Origin: Loripinus fragilis
Taxonomy: Eukaryota; Mollusca; Bivalvia; Lucinida; Lucinidae
NCBI GenBank assembly: GCA_964019695.1
Contig: OZ026520.1
Location: 28,802,120 to 28,866,119, forward strand
DNA: 64,000 nucleotides
Direction of reading: 5' to 3'
In this document: piece by piece, positions 22,471 to 32,914 of the stretch
How positions within the stretch are numbered: position 1 is the first letter of the stretch
How the letters are laid out: every line of letters begins with the position of its first letter
Position numbers and translations under genes: made by a program
Notes under the pieces: generated by a model
Told to the model about the DNA's origin: nothing
Seen by the model: the letters and a program-made list of their open reading frames with translations, nothing else
The model's database searches: none

Positions 22471-22596
22471 CACCCAGATGGATTCGAACTCGCCACCTTC
22501 CAATACTACCATTCTCAGTGACACAGATGACCAATACTACCATTCTCAATGACATAGATGACCTGTGTGTAGACCGCTCAGCTATCACGCTCTAAC
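22471..22596 (-). mobile_element. tRNA-like SINE head with internal 31-bp duplication
   Basis: Read on the minus strand it has an A-box-like GATAGCTGAGCGGTCTA and a B-box-like GCGAGTTCGAATCCATC. Between them two 31-bp copies (22500-22530 and 22531-22561, containing CCAATACTACCATTCTCA) lengthen the spacing far beyond a normal tRNA. It is not a functional tRNA. More likely it is a SINE head or tRNA pseudogene. Confidence 0.65.
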
Positions 22597-22740
22597 ATGC
22601 GAATAGCACAAGTCCAATGACAATGCCTTTGAAGTATAAATATTATAAAAACACTTATCATTTATTCTCTGCGACTACTGCCTTCGATTTACTTTCTCTG
22701 CTGGCTTTCTGCTCAATGACTTCGTCGACGTTACTCAAAA

Positions 22741-23050
22741 TCGCACCTAAACCCAACATAATTTCTCATTTGGTCTGTCTAGCCTCGAATGACCATACAC
22801 AATTATAAACGATAATTTATACCCTTGCTGAACAATCATTGCACCAAAATCACGAGGTTCTTGACTCGTGATTAGCTTAACTAAGGAAATTCCATGAATT
22901 TCTCGTGACGAACAAGTGAGTTCTTATATACCGTATTAGTTCTAATACAACGAATTACAGAAAACAAGTATACTCTCTATAAATGCCACCTTTCTTCAAT
23001 ACTTGAAGAATTGAAATTAATATCGCATTAGTTAATAAATATATTTAGTT
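22741..23050. repeat. Module A, copy 2
   Basis: 310 bp starting TCGCACCTAAACCCAACATA match 14991-15300 with about three substitutions. No module B follows. Such high identity across 7.7 kb points to recent copying or gene conversion. No TSD is visible. Confidence 0.88.
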
Positions 23051-23212
23051 TTCTCTCTCTTGAATGATTTCTTTCAACGTAAATATAGAGAAATGCATTG
23101 ACGACTTATAACTCGAAGTAAAATATCTGTTGCCAGGAGTTTGAAATACCGAGATTCGACTGTCTTTGCAAATACAGTGTATTGCTAAATGCAGAAAAAA
23201 ATATTTTATCAA

Positions 23213-23414
23213 CCCTTAAAGCGCCACCTATAATTTGCAGCAGACGACAATTTCAAATTTTGCCGCTTTTTCAAAAATAACAAATAAGGCATAATATTTC
23301 ACGAGTCTGCTTGCAGACGATTCTCCTGAAATATCATACCTTAATTTTATCGAAAATTGGAAAAGATGTCGCAAAATGTGTTGTCTGCTGCAGTTGTGAT
23401 TGGCGCTTTAAGGG
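23213..23414. mobile_element. MITE family E, diverged copy, TTAA-type target
   Basis: The ends are CCCTTAAAGCGCC and GGCGCTTTAAGGG. TCAA and TTCA outside them are each one base from TTAA. GCAGCAGACGACA near the left is echoed by TGTCTGCTGCAG at the right. The centre differs from the other E copies and has its own inverted repeat around AGTCTGCTTGCAGAC. Confidence 0.75.
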
Positions 23415-23869
23415 TTCAGTGGCTAAGGTTATTTTGTTCTTGTGTTCGCTACTATACGTGACAAAACAAGACTTATGTTGCTGACTTCAACACTCGCAAT
23501 AACCCGTTAAGTAAGAAACTTTCCTCAAACAAGGCTATTGGTATGATAACTTCGCAAAATATTTTCTAAATTTTACTGCCGATTCTATGATTTTATATCT
23601 ACTTAAATCTCTCTTGCGCTGGGGGCTTTCGTAACTAGAAATGTATGGCGACTCAGTGTATAAATTAATGAAAATTTTTGGGATCAAATACTTTTTCGAC
23701 GCAGTTTATTAAAATAATTTCTCATTATAAGAAGTTTGGTTATAACATGAATGCAATGCAATAGGCTGCATGCTTGGCGGTCAACCCAATCACGGTTGGC
23801 AACTTTGCTTTCCTCTTTAATTGCACGCCTACGGGTCGGCCCTCAGACTCTATGACGGTTCCGAAATAA

Positions 23870-24430
23870 AGGCTTATCTATAGATGAGATGGTTAGGGCC
23901 TGATGTTGTATCTGTGGTTGGGCCCACCAGAGTTTAACAGTTGGATTTCTTTTGCTCCAGTATTCAGTTGTATATACTGTTGAGTCCTTATAATGTTGGG
24001 TCCTTATCTTGGTTTAATCTCCTTTTTGTATCACGATTTGTATTTACTAGGGAATGATACATCCATAAGTTTGGGATCTTAATGCGAACCAAACATCTAT
24101 TTGTCTTGATCTACATCAGAAATAAGGATGAGGTTGGCTAGTCAAACTTGTTTAAGCTCTCTAGTAAATAATGTTTACTGACCGTCCCAAAGCGGTGCTT
24201 CTTTTGAGAATCCTTTTTGTCATGTATGTTTCGTGTCTCTCATGTTGTCTTGTCTGTTCATTGCAGCCTTGTGGTCACCTGCTGGGAAAGGGCTGGCCTC
24301 TTGGCGTTCTTGTATGTGATGTTTTCTTGTGTTTTGTCACTTTCCCATGTGGTGCTCTGGGTCAAGTGTGGTGCTTGATTGTATCGATTACTGATCTTTG
24401 CCTTCTTCCTTACTTTCCGATCAGCCTTGG
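23870..24430 (+). mobile_element. Family C, long copy
   Basis: Shares GGTTAGGGCCTGATGTTGT, TGGGCCCACC, GTATTCAGTTGTATA, GTTGAGTCCTTAT and the downstream GACCGTCCCAAAGCGGTGCT to TTGATTGTATCGATTACTGA with 51150-51670, in the same order over about 550 bp. Its minus strand encodes a peptide similar to those of other copies (NRYNQAPHLTQ, TTWESDKTQ). No terminal structure could be fixed. Confidence 0.8.
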
Positions 24431-24616
24431 TACCCACCGGTCTGATCACAGCCTTCACTGCCTGCATGAAGGAGTTCCTGTTGCACAGAGAGTACTCGAA
24501 TTAGACTTGGCGGATCCCAAGGCTGGTCTGGGTCTAAGCCCAAATATTTGGTTTTCTCACGTAGTGGCTAATATGTAAACGGGCTACTCATCAATATTTC
24601 AATGATCATTATATAG

Positions 24617-24853
24617 GAGCCGCGACATGAGATTTCCAACAATGTGATAAGAGCGACCAGCAAAGGCTCAGACCAGCCTGCGCATACGCGCAGACTGATC
24701 AGAGCCTTTGCTAGTCGCTTGACTAATCTATAAATGTTAAGCTCCTGACCGAACAGCATTTGGAGTTTCTAAGCTTAAAATGAGGCTGCACAGGCTCGTC
24801 TGAGTCTATACTTGTCAAAATGCCACATTGATGGAAATCACGTGTCGCGGCTC
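24617..24853 (+). mobile_element. MITE family D, copy 2, ATAG TSD
   Basis: Starts GAGCCGCGACATGAGATTTC and ends with the inverse, GTGTCGCGGCTC. ATAG flanks both sides (24613-24616, 24854-24857). The interior has the AGCCTGCGCATACGCGCAGA palindrome and AGCAAAGGCTC inverted as GAGCCTTTGCT. The frame at 24568-24759 (-) is part of the repeat. Confidence 0.88.
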
Positions 24854-25039
24854 ATAGGTTTGAGCACACATTATCGACACAAGAACATGTATGTCTTCAG
24901 ATCATCATCCCCCTTTTCGCGGCTGGGTACCGAGACTGATGTGAGTCTCGTTTGATAGATAGCCCAAAGTGACGGGGTTTTTTTTTGCATGCGACGGCTC
25001 ATCTTGTGCAGTGATATCATTGAAAGCCATGATGTTTAA

Positions 25040-25307
25040 CCCTTAAAGCGCCAATCGCAACAAAAGTCATCTGCTTTTCTCGTCTGCTGAAATGTTTAGG
25101 AAGCCTCTATGGAAAACAGTGTGGACCCAGATCAGACTGCTCCTATAGGAGCAGTCTGTTCTGGGTCCACTATAGGAGCAGTCTGTTCTGGGTCCACGCT
25201 GTTTGTTTCTATTCTTAATTCGTCAGTAATGCTAGGCAATTATTTGCAGCAGACGACTTCAGCAGACGACATTTTCAGGTGCATTTTTTTTCTTGGCGCC
25301 GTAAGGG
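25040..25307 (+). mobile_element. MITE family E, copy with intact TTAA target
   Basis: TTAA at 25036-25039 and 25308-25311 flank CCCTTAAAGCGCC...GGCGCCGTAAGGG. TTAA targets are characteristic of piggyBac and Kolobok-like elements. The centre is a long palindrome GTGGACCCAGATCAGACTGC / GCAGTCTGTTCTGGGTCCAC, whose right arm is duplicated in tandem. Short frames here (25109-25426) are repeat artefacts. Confidence 0.88.
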
Positions 25308-26013
25308 TTAAGATTATATCTAAGTGTACTTTTGGTACAAATGAACTGTCTGTTACCAACTGCAGTTCATTAATAGTAAATGGCGGCTCAATCTTGCAAA
25401 GTATATTTGACTTTCATTCTCAGTAACCTGAAAAGAACCATGGTATCAAAACTACTGACTGGTAAATACATATATTTCAAATCGAACGTAATTATTTTAG
25501 GTGCAAACAACCAAGAAAGTAACATGCTCTTCTATTTTGCTTTTATTAAACTGCTTTCGTTCGCATATTACAATACTTTCAGTACTTTGGTTCTTATTTT
25601 CACTAATTTGATGTCCTAATACATTGTTAACCGGGTGTGAAGAAACCGTTTGTAAATCAAAATCTTATTTGCACAGAGATACATTAAAATTACCCTGTGC
25701 CTGGTATCTTTTTGAGCTTAAAAGCATATACTGTGAAAGTATATACTTTTTGCACCCCATGACCTTTGACCTCTGCTCTGGCCGACCTAAACCAATCAGA
25801 TCTCTGTTACTCAGACATTGGCAAAGCAGAATAGCATTGCCTGCATCCACTAATCGTATCGACATCGATGTGACGCCATGAAGTCGCATCGACGTTGATA
25901 CGACGTTGTTTTAAGGCGGTGTGCTTGCTGGGGAGAGGGGTTTTTTAAAATAAAATACATGCTGATCAGCTACTTCACTTTCTCTTTTCGGCGTTTCGTC
26001 GTCACTGCATTTA

Positions 26014-26252
26014 CCCTTAAAGCGCCAAGAAAAAATGCATCTGAAAATGTCGTCTGATGAAGTCGTCTGCTGCAAATAATTGCCTAGCATTACTGATGAA
26101 TTAAGTATAAAAGCAAACAGTGTGGACCCAGAACAGACTGCTCCTATAGGCGCAGTCTGTTCTGGGTCCACACTGTTTTCCATAGAGGCTTCTTAAACAT
26201 TTCAGCAGACGAGAAGAGCAGACGACTTTTGTTGCGATTGGCGCATTAAGGG
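26014..26252 (-). mobile_element. MITE family E, inverted neighbour copy
   Basis: Same family as 25040-25307 but in opposite orientation, about 700 bp away. Its right flank is TTAA (26253-26256) and its left flank TTTA (one change). The GTGGACCCAGAACAGACTGC palindrome is present once. The 239- and 268-bp copies can pair with each other over most of their length. Confidence 0.88.
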
Positions 26253-26256
26253 TTAA

Positions 26257-27438
26257 GAACTCATACACTTTAATAGATGTATCAATACAAGTTTACTGCA
26301 CTCTTTTCTTGCAGTTTTTATTGTTAAAAACCTTGACATGCAATCCAATAGTTGTTTATTTATCTGCAATGCACCCCTCAATAGACACGCGAAAAAACAC
26401 AGACAAAAAATCGCGGCTTTTTGTAGTTTGCTGATTTAAAAAAAAAAGGAATGCCAAAGATTAAGGCCGTTATAAAACAACAGGAAGACGTATCATGATC
26501 ATATTTGAAAAATATACTTAAAACCAAAAGTTACTTTACACTTTGAACTACTGAATATATCTTTACTGTTTTTGATTTAACCAAATTAAATATTGCAATG
26601 AGTTGCTGATAAACGCCTAAACCTAATTCACGAACAACAATTTAGGTAAATTAATCCTCTTTCGAGTTATTTGAGCTTTCATTAAAAGCACAAAATCAGT
26701 ATTTCCTTACAAAATCCAAAGTAAGCCTAGGATTTGAACACGCTATTCTAAAGGCCATCGATTGCCCATTAAAAATACTACAAGACATTTTGTCTCTGAC
26801 GTATAGTTTGTTTTTGGCAGCATCTTAAAGTTGGTTCACTTTGAAATTATCTCCCTTTGAATTAAAACAATAGTAAACTTTAGTCCCTGCTAAAGGCTTT
26901 ATCTCAGATGACATTTAGCTTTTTTTTATCAGCGATTTGTTGTGACTTCTGCCCTGAGTATGTGACAAGATAATCTGATAAAAATTCCCATCGGTTTGGC
27001 AGAAAAACGGCAAACAATTTCGTATGGGAAATTCAATTGAAAGCACTGTACAGTTCACAAAAGGGGATATGTATGTAAAAACACAACTCTAATTTGTGTT
27101 ACTCAAAGAGTGATCCGGGCTGATTTGAACTTTAAACAACAATTCAATAGCCTGTCTTTCAGACTGGTTCTTTAAAATTAAAAAAAATGTCCAATCGCAA
27201 AGCTACAGTAACACATCCAAAGGTGATGCACTTTGGAAAAGTTTATTTTGCCCCGTTGCTCCTTTCATTAGGGCATTGTGGTTGCATTTATGACAGTAAA
27301 AACATGAAATTCAACTGTCATATGAATAATTGATTGCAGTTTAATATGAATTAAACACATTTAAATTACCACTCACCAATACCCAGAAAAGGTATATATA
27401 ATAACAGTGTAAAGTTACTTTTGGCTTTAAGTATATAT
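26257..27438. other. AT-rich spacer, nothing recognised
   Basis: No usable frame, TIR pair or array. Confidence 0.35.
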
Positions 27439-27559
27439 CACGGCCACCAATCCATCTCCTTCATCGCATTAAATCAATACTGTGGTATGAAGAAGAGGTA
27501 CCCGTTATGAATGAGATAAACCATACATTCGGCAAAATCGTTATTGTCTCTAAATAATA

Positions 27560-27607
<48 letters not shown>

Positions 27608-27904
27608 GAAATCTGAAAATGCTATTTGATGGCCTTGGTATTTACTTTCGATATACCTCAAATAGTGTCCCCTGGCACATAAACTGATTCTAGAATATGT
27701 TTTGAAGTTGAAAAATGTAATTTTTTCGTCATTACAAAACAGTTTAAACTGTAAATCAGAAAATCCTCTTAAAACTAATATCAGTGTCGAAAAGTGTCTC
27801 ATCGACTAGCATTGCCCGATTTCTAAATTTTGCTCTTAAAATTAGGAAACAGAAAGTTTAATCCAACTGCTATATGCGATGAAGGAGATGGATTGGTGGC
27901 CGTG
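27439..27904. mobile_element. TIR element of 466 bp with 5-bp TSD, carrying a 45-A run
   Basis: The left TIR CACGGCCACCAATCCATCTC continues to TTCATCGCA. The right TIR is its inverse (GATGAAGGAGATGGATTGG...CCGTG), about 30 bp nearly perfect. TATAT lies directly outside both ends (27434-27438, 27905-27909), though this AT-rich TSD is weak evidence. An A45 tract occupies 27561-27605. No coding capacity. Confidence 0.78.
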
Positions 27905-27909
27905 TATAT

Positions 27910-28950
27910 GGGCGAATGTTATCGCACGCTTAAGGCGAGTAAGTGAAGTATGCAGATCCCATACATAAAGTGGTTTTTCTTTTTTTTTTCTCGTAAACCA
28001 AGAGTCGCACATTCGATCATGATCTCCCCTCCCCAGCCCGCTGGCTGTTAAATAGGTTTAAAGGCGTGGCACGAACACAAAAATCATAAGGTTTGATAGT
28101 TATGTGAAACTTAAGATTAAGATCTCAACACAGATATAATGCATTGTCGCCTGCAATAATCAGAATATAAGGGTAATAGCCGACTGGTGATAATTTATGA
28201 CGCATGCTATATTTTTTTGAATATGAAATTCGAAACCCTCCGTTATTTTAAGGGGTTACAATTGCAAATAAGTATAGGGTTATGCACATTATCTCACAGC
28301 GATCATTGCAAACAATTAGGCTAGGTGTAAAAATACTTCACTGAAATTACTTTGCGTAATCAAGTGAAAGCTTTATTGTTTGAAATACAGTAATTTCAAC
28401 TGATGCTTGATATTTCATTTGAACGACAGTTTTCATGGAGCACCAAGCATTATTAGTCAAACTCTGACGACTTACATTTAAAATGTGTCTCCTACTACTG
28501 CTAGGGGTCTGAATAAGGGTTAAAGAAGACCATTTTTCAAAGTAATAAGCTACTATTGGTAAGAGAAGACCATTTTCAAAGAAACAAGACAGGTAAACGC
28601 ACATACTTTATGGAACATAGTGCATTTGACAAAATTTGGCAAGTTTCCTATCAGGCGTGTGCTTTCACTAGTAGCATTTCACTTTTCATTACAGTCTATA
28701 GACTCAGTCCTAAGCCACAAAACATACAGCAAATACATTTGACAACATTTATCTTGAAATAATTAAGTTTATCATATGACGTCGTGTCTAGGGAGTGATA
28801 TAACGCCATGCAATAAAATCTGTAAACCACTAGTGGTTTATCGATTTTAGGGAAACGTTATGACGTCCATAACAACGTTGTGTACATAATGGCAAATGTA
28901 TGACGTTTTTACGGCAGAAATGAGATTTCAAAGTAATCTTAATGTCATAT
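27910..28950. other. Spacer with short duplicated motif
   Basis: AGAAGACCATTTTTCAAAG and AGAAGACCATTTTCAAAG occur about 38 bp apart near 28525-28580. No recognised gene or element. Confidence 0.35.
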
Positions 28951-28954
28951 GATA

Positions 28955-29110
28955 AATAGAATCTTACATTCGTGCTCTTGTATTATTGAATTTATTAAAC
29001 TCGTTGCGAAAAAGAGATAAAATGCTCGGCAAGCCTCGCATTTTATCTCTTTTCCCCAACTCGTTTTATAAATTCAATAAAACATGAGCACTCATGTAAG
29101 ATCCTCTATT
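28955..29110. mobile_element. Foldback element
   Basis: AATAGAATCTTACATTCGTG pairs with CATGTAAGATCCTCTATT, and the inner arms GAGATAAAATGCTCGGCA and GCCTCGCATTTTATCTC pair around a tiny loop. Nearly the whole 156 bp folds. TSD not resolved. Confidence 0.7.
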
Positions 29111-29179
29111 TCTATACAACAGAAAGATTATGTCGTTAGACTGCCATTATGTCTTTGAATAAAGGACATATGCTACTAA

Positions 29180-29613
29180 GGCCAGAATTTTTTATTAGTT
29201 GATTTACGAACCCTCCTACTTAAATTTTACGGAAAGTAGGAAAAAATAAAATTTAATTTCTAAAATTTTTATTTTATCTTATCCACCGACTCTAAATATT
29301 ATTTGTTTTGTTGAAAAAAAATAATATTTTTTTGAGGTTCTGTTTGTGTATTTTTGAGAGTGGCACTGTTAAAAGTGATTGTCCTGTCCAGATTTTTAGG
29401 AAAATGATAAAATATTTAAATTTTTATACATACTGTTGGTTTGCCTTACAAGTTTTACTGTTTTTTCTTGAGATATTTAAAAAAAAAAAAGCTCTGAAAA
29501 TGACCAGTTGACTGGTCATTTTCAGAGCTTTTTTATTTATTTTTTTTTTCGTCCCTCGACCCTGAATCTGGAAAAGAAATCCTCGTTAATCAACTAATAA
29601 AAAAATTCTGGCC
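29180..29613. mobile_element. Harbinger-like MITE, TAA TSD
   Basis: TAA at 29177-29179 and 29614-29616 flank GGCCAGAATTTTTTATTAGT and its inverse CTAATAAAAAAATTCTGGCC. A 3-bp TWA target with GGCC ends fits PIF/Harbinger. In the centre GCTCTGAAAATGACCAGT (29491-29508) and ACTGGTCATTTTCAGAGC (29511-29528) form a perfect 18-bp arm hairpin flanked by A and T runs. Confidence 0.82.
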
Positions 29614-29861
29614 TAAATACTTCCCATGTTGAAATCTGTTCAATACGCTGCATGTGTTTTGTTTTATGCAGGGGCTATCCATTTATGAAATAAAAAGGAT
29701 ACGTCACCATGCTTAGTTTTTTTTATAATCTCATTTGGAAATTTTCAACATTTAACCACTTTTCCAAACAGATGAAAGAATAACACTAGTCCTAGATACC
29801 AAGCTAAAATAACTGAGATCTTTAGCCAGCTTCTTTTTTTAAACTTTTATCATTGCTCAGT

Positions 29862-30125
29862 AAGAAACGTGGCAAAGATCAGAAATCGATACAATCAAGC
29901 ATCTCACCTGACCCAGGATTCCACATGGGAATGTGACAAAACACAATTAAGCATCACAAACGAAAGCCAAGAGGCCAGGCCTTTCCCAGTAGATGCCCAC
30001 AAGGCAGCAATGAACAAACGTGAAAGCATAACAGACACAAGACAAAACTAACACAAATGATCCACAAAAGAAGCACCGCCTTGGAACGGTCAGTAAAACC
30101 GGTTTCATGGCGCCAACCTCAAACC
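29862..30125 (-). mobile_element. Family C, minus-orientation copy
   Basis: Reverse complement of the family C 3' part: ATCAGAAATCGATACAATCA, AGGCCAGGCCTTTCCCAGTA, AAGAAGCACCGCCTTGGAAC. On the + strand a 60-codon frame carries KIRNRYNQASHLTQDSTWEC, closely similar to the same-sense peptide at 59.6 kb. Confidence 0.78.
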
Positions 30126-30489
30126 TTCTAGAAATGTGCAAGTTTATTTGTTATCCCAAGCTATTGCAAGATACTTCATGATATAGTTTGTCAATCCCTC
30201 GAAAATAGAAACTTTTTTTAGAATAAAATATATATTAAAAAAATCTGATGTTGAAAATCTCAAGAATTTATTTTTCTTTCCCGGATTATCATAATACCTT
30301 TTAGAAAAAAGAATAAAAAATCTGGTGTCACCGAACTGATTATCTTTCAGGAGTGGCAAATTAACCCCACCCACATAGGTTGTATGCAGAATTCTATATA
30401 AGAAATTCAGGAGTGAACATTTTGGTCAGTTTTATGATGCCATAGTAATTCAGTTTAAAAATTCTAAAAAAGGAAGAAAAATGATACAC

Positions 30490-30575
30490 TAGAAATAGCA
30501 GTCCACCTGGGAATCAACCCGCGTCCTCTGGTTCCAAAGCCAGCCACGCTAACCACTAGGCAACGAGGTCAGGCC
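30490..30575 (-). mobile_element. tRNA-like sequence (SINE head or tRNA pseudogene)
   Basis: On the minus strand an A-box-like GCCTAGTGGTTAGCGTGGC, an anticodon-arm-like CTGGCTTTGGAACCAG and a B-box-like GGGTTGATTCCC appear at tRNA spacing. The outer ends do not form a proper 7-bp acceptor stem, and no CAAA-type tail was traced. It is therefore not called a functional tRNA. Confidence 0.6.
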
Positions 30576-30600
30576 TCGAGGTTATAAAACTTGAGTTCAT

Positions 30601-30690
30601 TCTCAGACTCAAAATAAAGCGCAATGATTGGCTGTTTGCGGGCACGTGTCCGCAAGCAGCCAAACATGGCGCTTTATTTTGAGACTGAGA
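30601..30690. repeat. Palindrome of 90 bp
   Basis: TCTCAGACTCAAAATAAAGC at the left is inverted at the right as GCTTTATTTTGAGACTGAGA (one to two mismatches). The middle GGCTGTTTGCGGGCACGTGT continues the pairing with CCGCAAGCAGCC. It lies between the tRNA-like sequence and the 30712 element. Confidence 0.82.
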
Positions 30691-30711
30691 CTGGCCTCAA
30701 GGTCTATAACC

Positions 30712-32038
30712 CAGGGCTTCCGTTAGGCGGACGTACGCCGTATATTACGTCCAAAAATCGGCTGCGTACGCCGAAATTACACATCGAAGACGTACCGCGG
30801 ACTTCTGAAAATTCCTTAGTACGGCCGAAAATGGATATCGAGACGTCCTGTCTGCAGAAAAAAACCCGCCCACATTTACCAGATTACGTGATTTATGACC
30901 CGCCTTCGTATTGGAAACTCATTTATTCTGTTTATTGACCACACTAGGACGTCCCACTTGACTGATTTCGAGAGTTTTATTGACAGCCAGTGTCGCGTGT
31001 GGGCTTCAGTCGGAAGCGTTATTATATAAGCGTGTCATCCAACAGGTGTGAAATTTTACATCGACACATCTTGACAACGTCCTTAGAAACCATTCCCGCG
31101 ATACGGACGTCCAGTCCCTGAGCAATAAAGCGAAACGGCCAACAGCCCCATCACTATTCGTTTTGTTTGAAGTGCCGACGTGACACTTTGCATGCTTGTG
31201 AAATAACTTTTTTAAACTCTACACGTCTGCGTCGTAATTAATTGTGTAGATCCTGCGCATGCGATAATATAGTACTTGAACGCTCCTTCTACACAGGCAC
31301 TACACCAACGAGCATACACCATATTAAAAACGAATGTTGTTTTGTTGCAATTTTACGCTGTACAAGTACAAGCTTATAAAAAATAATTGCTACACAAAAT
31401 AAGTACAAGCTTTTAAAATAAAAATTGCTACACAAACACTCTCCCAAACAAATCTATCTACCCTACCCTTCCCTTACCTAACCCGACCCTACCCTACCTT
31501 ACCCTACCCTACCCTACCCTAACTTACCCTACTCTACCCTACCATACCCTACCCTACCTATCTATGCATTGTAAGGAACAAAGAATGATCTCATTCTGTA
31601 TAAGTACAAGCTTATAAAAAATAATTGTTACACAAATAAGCACAAGCTTTTAAAATAAAAATTGCTACACAAACACCCTCCCAAACAAATCTATCTATCT
31701 ACCCTACCATTCCCTACCCTACCATTCCCCTACCCTAGCCTACCCTACCCAACCTTTCCCTACCTAACCCTACCCTACCTAAACCTACCCTACCCTACCC
31801 CTACCCTACCGAACCCTACCCTACCTAAACCTACCCTACCCTACCCTACCTATCTTGTAAGGAACAAAGAATGATCTCTGAAATATATATCTTATTTTTC
31901 AAAGCAAGTTTGACAATCCGCCACACTGCGACGGTATCACAGAAAAAAGTGGGACTTCCAAAAAAATTCAATGGGACTTCCAAATTTCAAGGGTTGGAAG
32001 TCTGGACTTCCTGGATTTGAAAGTTAATGGAAGCCCTG
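30712..32038. mobile_element. hAT-like element, CAGGGCTTCC termini, 7-bp direct flanks
   Basis: The ends are CAGGGCTTCCGTTA and TTAATGGAAGCCCTG. TATAACC occurs directly outside both. CAGGG termini are typical of hAT, whose usual TSD is 8 bp, so one base may have changed. The left interior is GC-rich with GGACGTACGCCG-type motifs. The right interior has tandem GGGACTTCCAAA blocks. It carries the duplicated CCCTA minisatellite block. A + frame at 30624-30938 crosses the left end and shows no transposase motif. Confidence 0.72.
31365..31885. repeat. Two 238-bp-offset tandem copies, each with a CCCTA-type minisatellite
   Basis: AGTACAAGCTTATAAAAAAT starts at 31365 and again at 31603. Each copy continues through AAAATTGCTACACAAACAC to an array of CCCTA/CCTAC pentamers with occasional CCCTTAC or CCTAACC variants (31460-31560, 31700-31852), and ends with GTAAGGAACAAAGAATGATC. 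The pentamer differs from the metazoan telomere hexamer CCCTAA. Confidence 0.85.
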
Positions 32039-32914
32039 TATAACCTCGAGACCTGGTCGTGCGCTGCCTATAATAACCATGTATATAACAGAGGAGTTTA
32101 ATTTTTCCTGTTTCCTGATACAGGAATGGTGTGCATAGGAATTTTCCGAATATGTCTTTTTAACTTTTTAACATGTTATATTACAATTGATACTTATATT
32201 TTGTTGTTAGAAATACACGATTCACATCATACGCAGTTACAGCTTAGTCTCAGTAAACTTAAATTACTTTGGCAGATTCCATTGTACACAGTGCAAACAT
32301 ATTAAGACTGTAAAAAGGGAAAAATAATGCATCTTATGACAGAATAATTACAAAAATAGAGACTGAGACGAAAAGCATGTGAGTTTAAGAGCGCTGTTTT
32401 GATATTATTATCAGGAACACAATTCGTATGAAATTTATGAACTTGTATCGGAGTTCTGAAAAAGACCTAGACTCAAACTTTTTTTGCACAGAAATTTCCA
32501 TGGCTAAAAAATATTAATTACATAAAAATATAAAATTGGTCTTGCTTTGAAACTCAAATTTGTGTTTATTATGTTAGTAAATGTTAAAACATCACAAATT
32601 GTTAGCATTTATGAGCCAAATAAATTTCATTCTCAGTTAGTTGAACATGAAAAACATTTTAAAACCTCGGACCTAGTCTCTAGACTAATTATGCCTAGCT
32701 ACGTTCAAGATGTACATGTACTGAGGGTCTGGCTAGGAAAGATGATTCGGCTTTGTTTTTGTAAAAATCAAAGGTATATAAGCAAAGCAATTTAAAAGTG
32801 GCTTGATGTCGCCCTTATTGCATATAACTATTATTTGGCACCTATACAAGCTGCATGTATAGATCAATAGAGGCCGTATTCTCCATTGAATATTTTGCAT
32901 TTTGCTCAGACGTA

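Noticed and set aside
29491..29535. Rho-independent terminator (hairpin followed by T run)
   Set aside because: Bacterial signal shape by chance. It lies in the centre of a TAA-flanked MITE in an animal genome.
30490..30575. Functional tRNA (anticodon-like TGG)
   Set aside because: The 5' and 3' ends do not pair into a 7-bp acceptor stem and the T arm is imperfect, so it is called a SINE head or pseudogene.
31460..31852. Interstitial telomere
   Set aside because: The unit is mainly pentameric CCCTA with irregular variants, not (CCCTAA)n, and it lies twice inside a duplicated unit in a TIR element.
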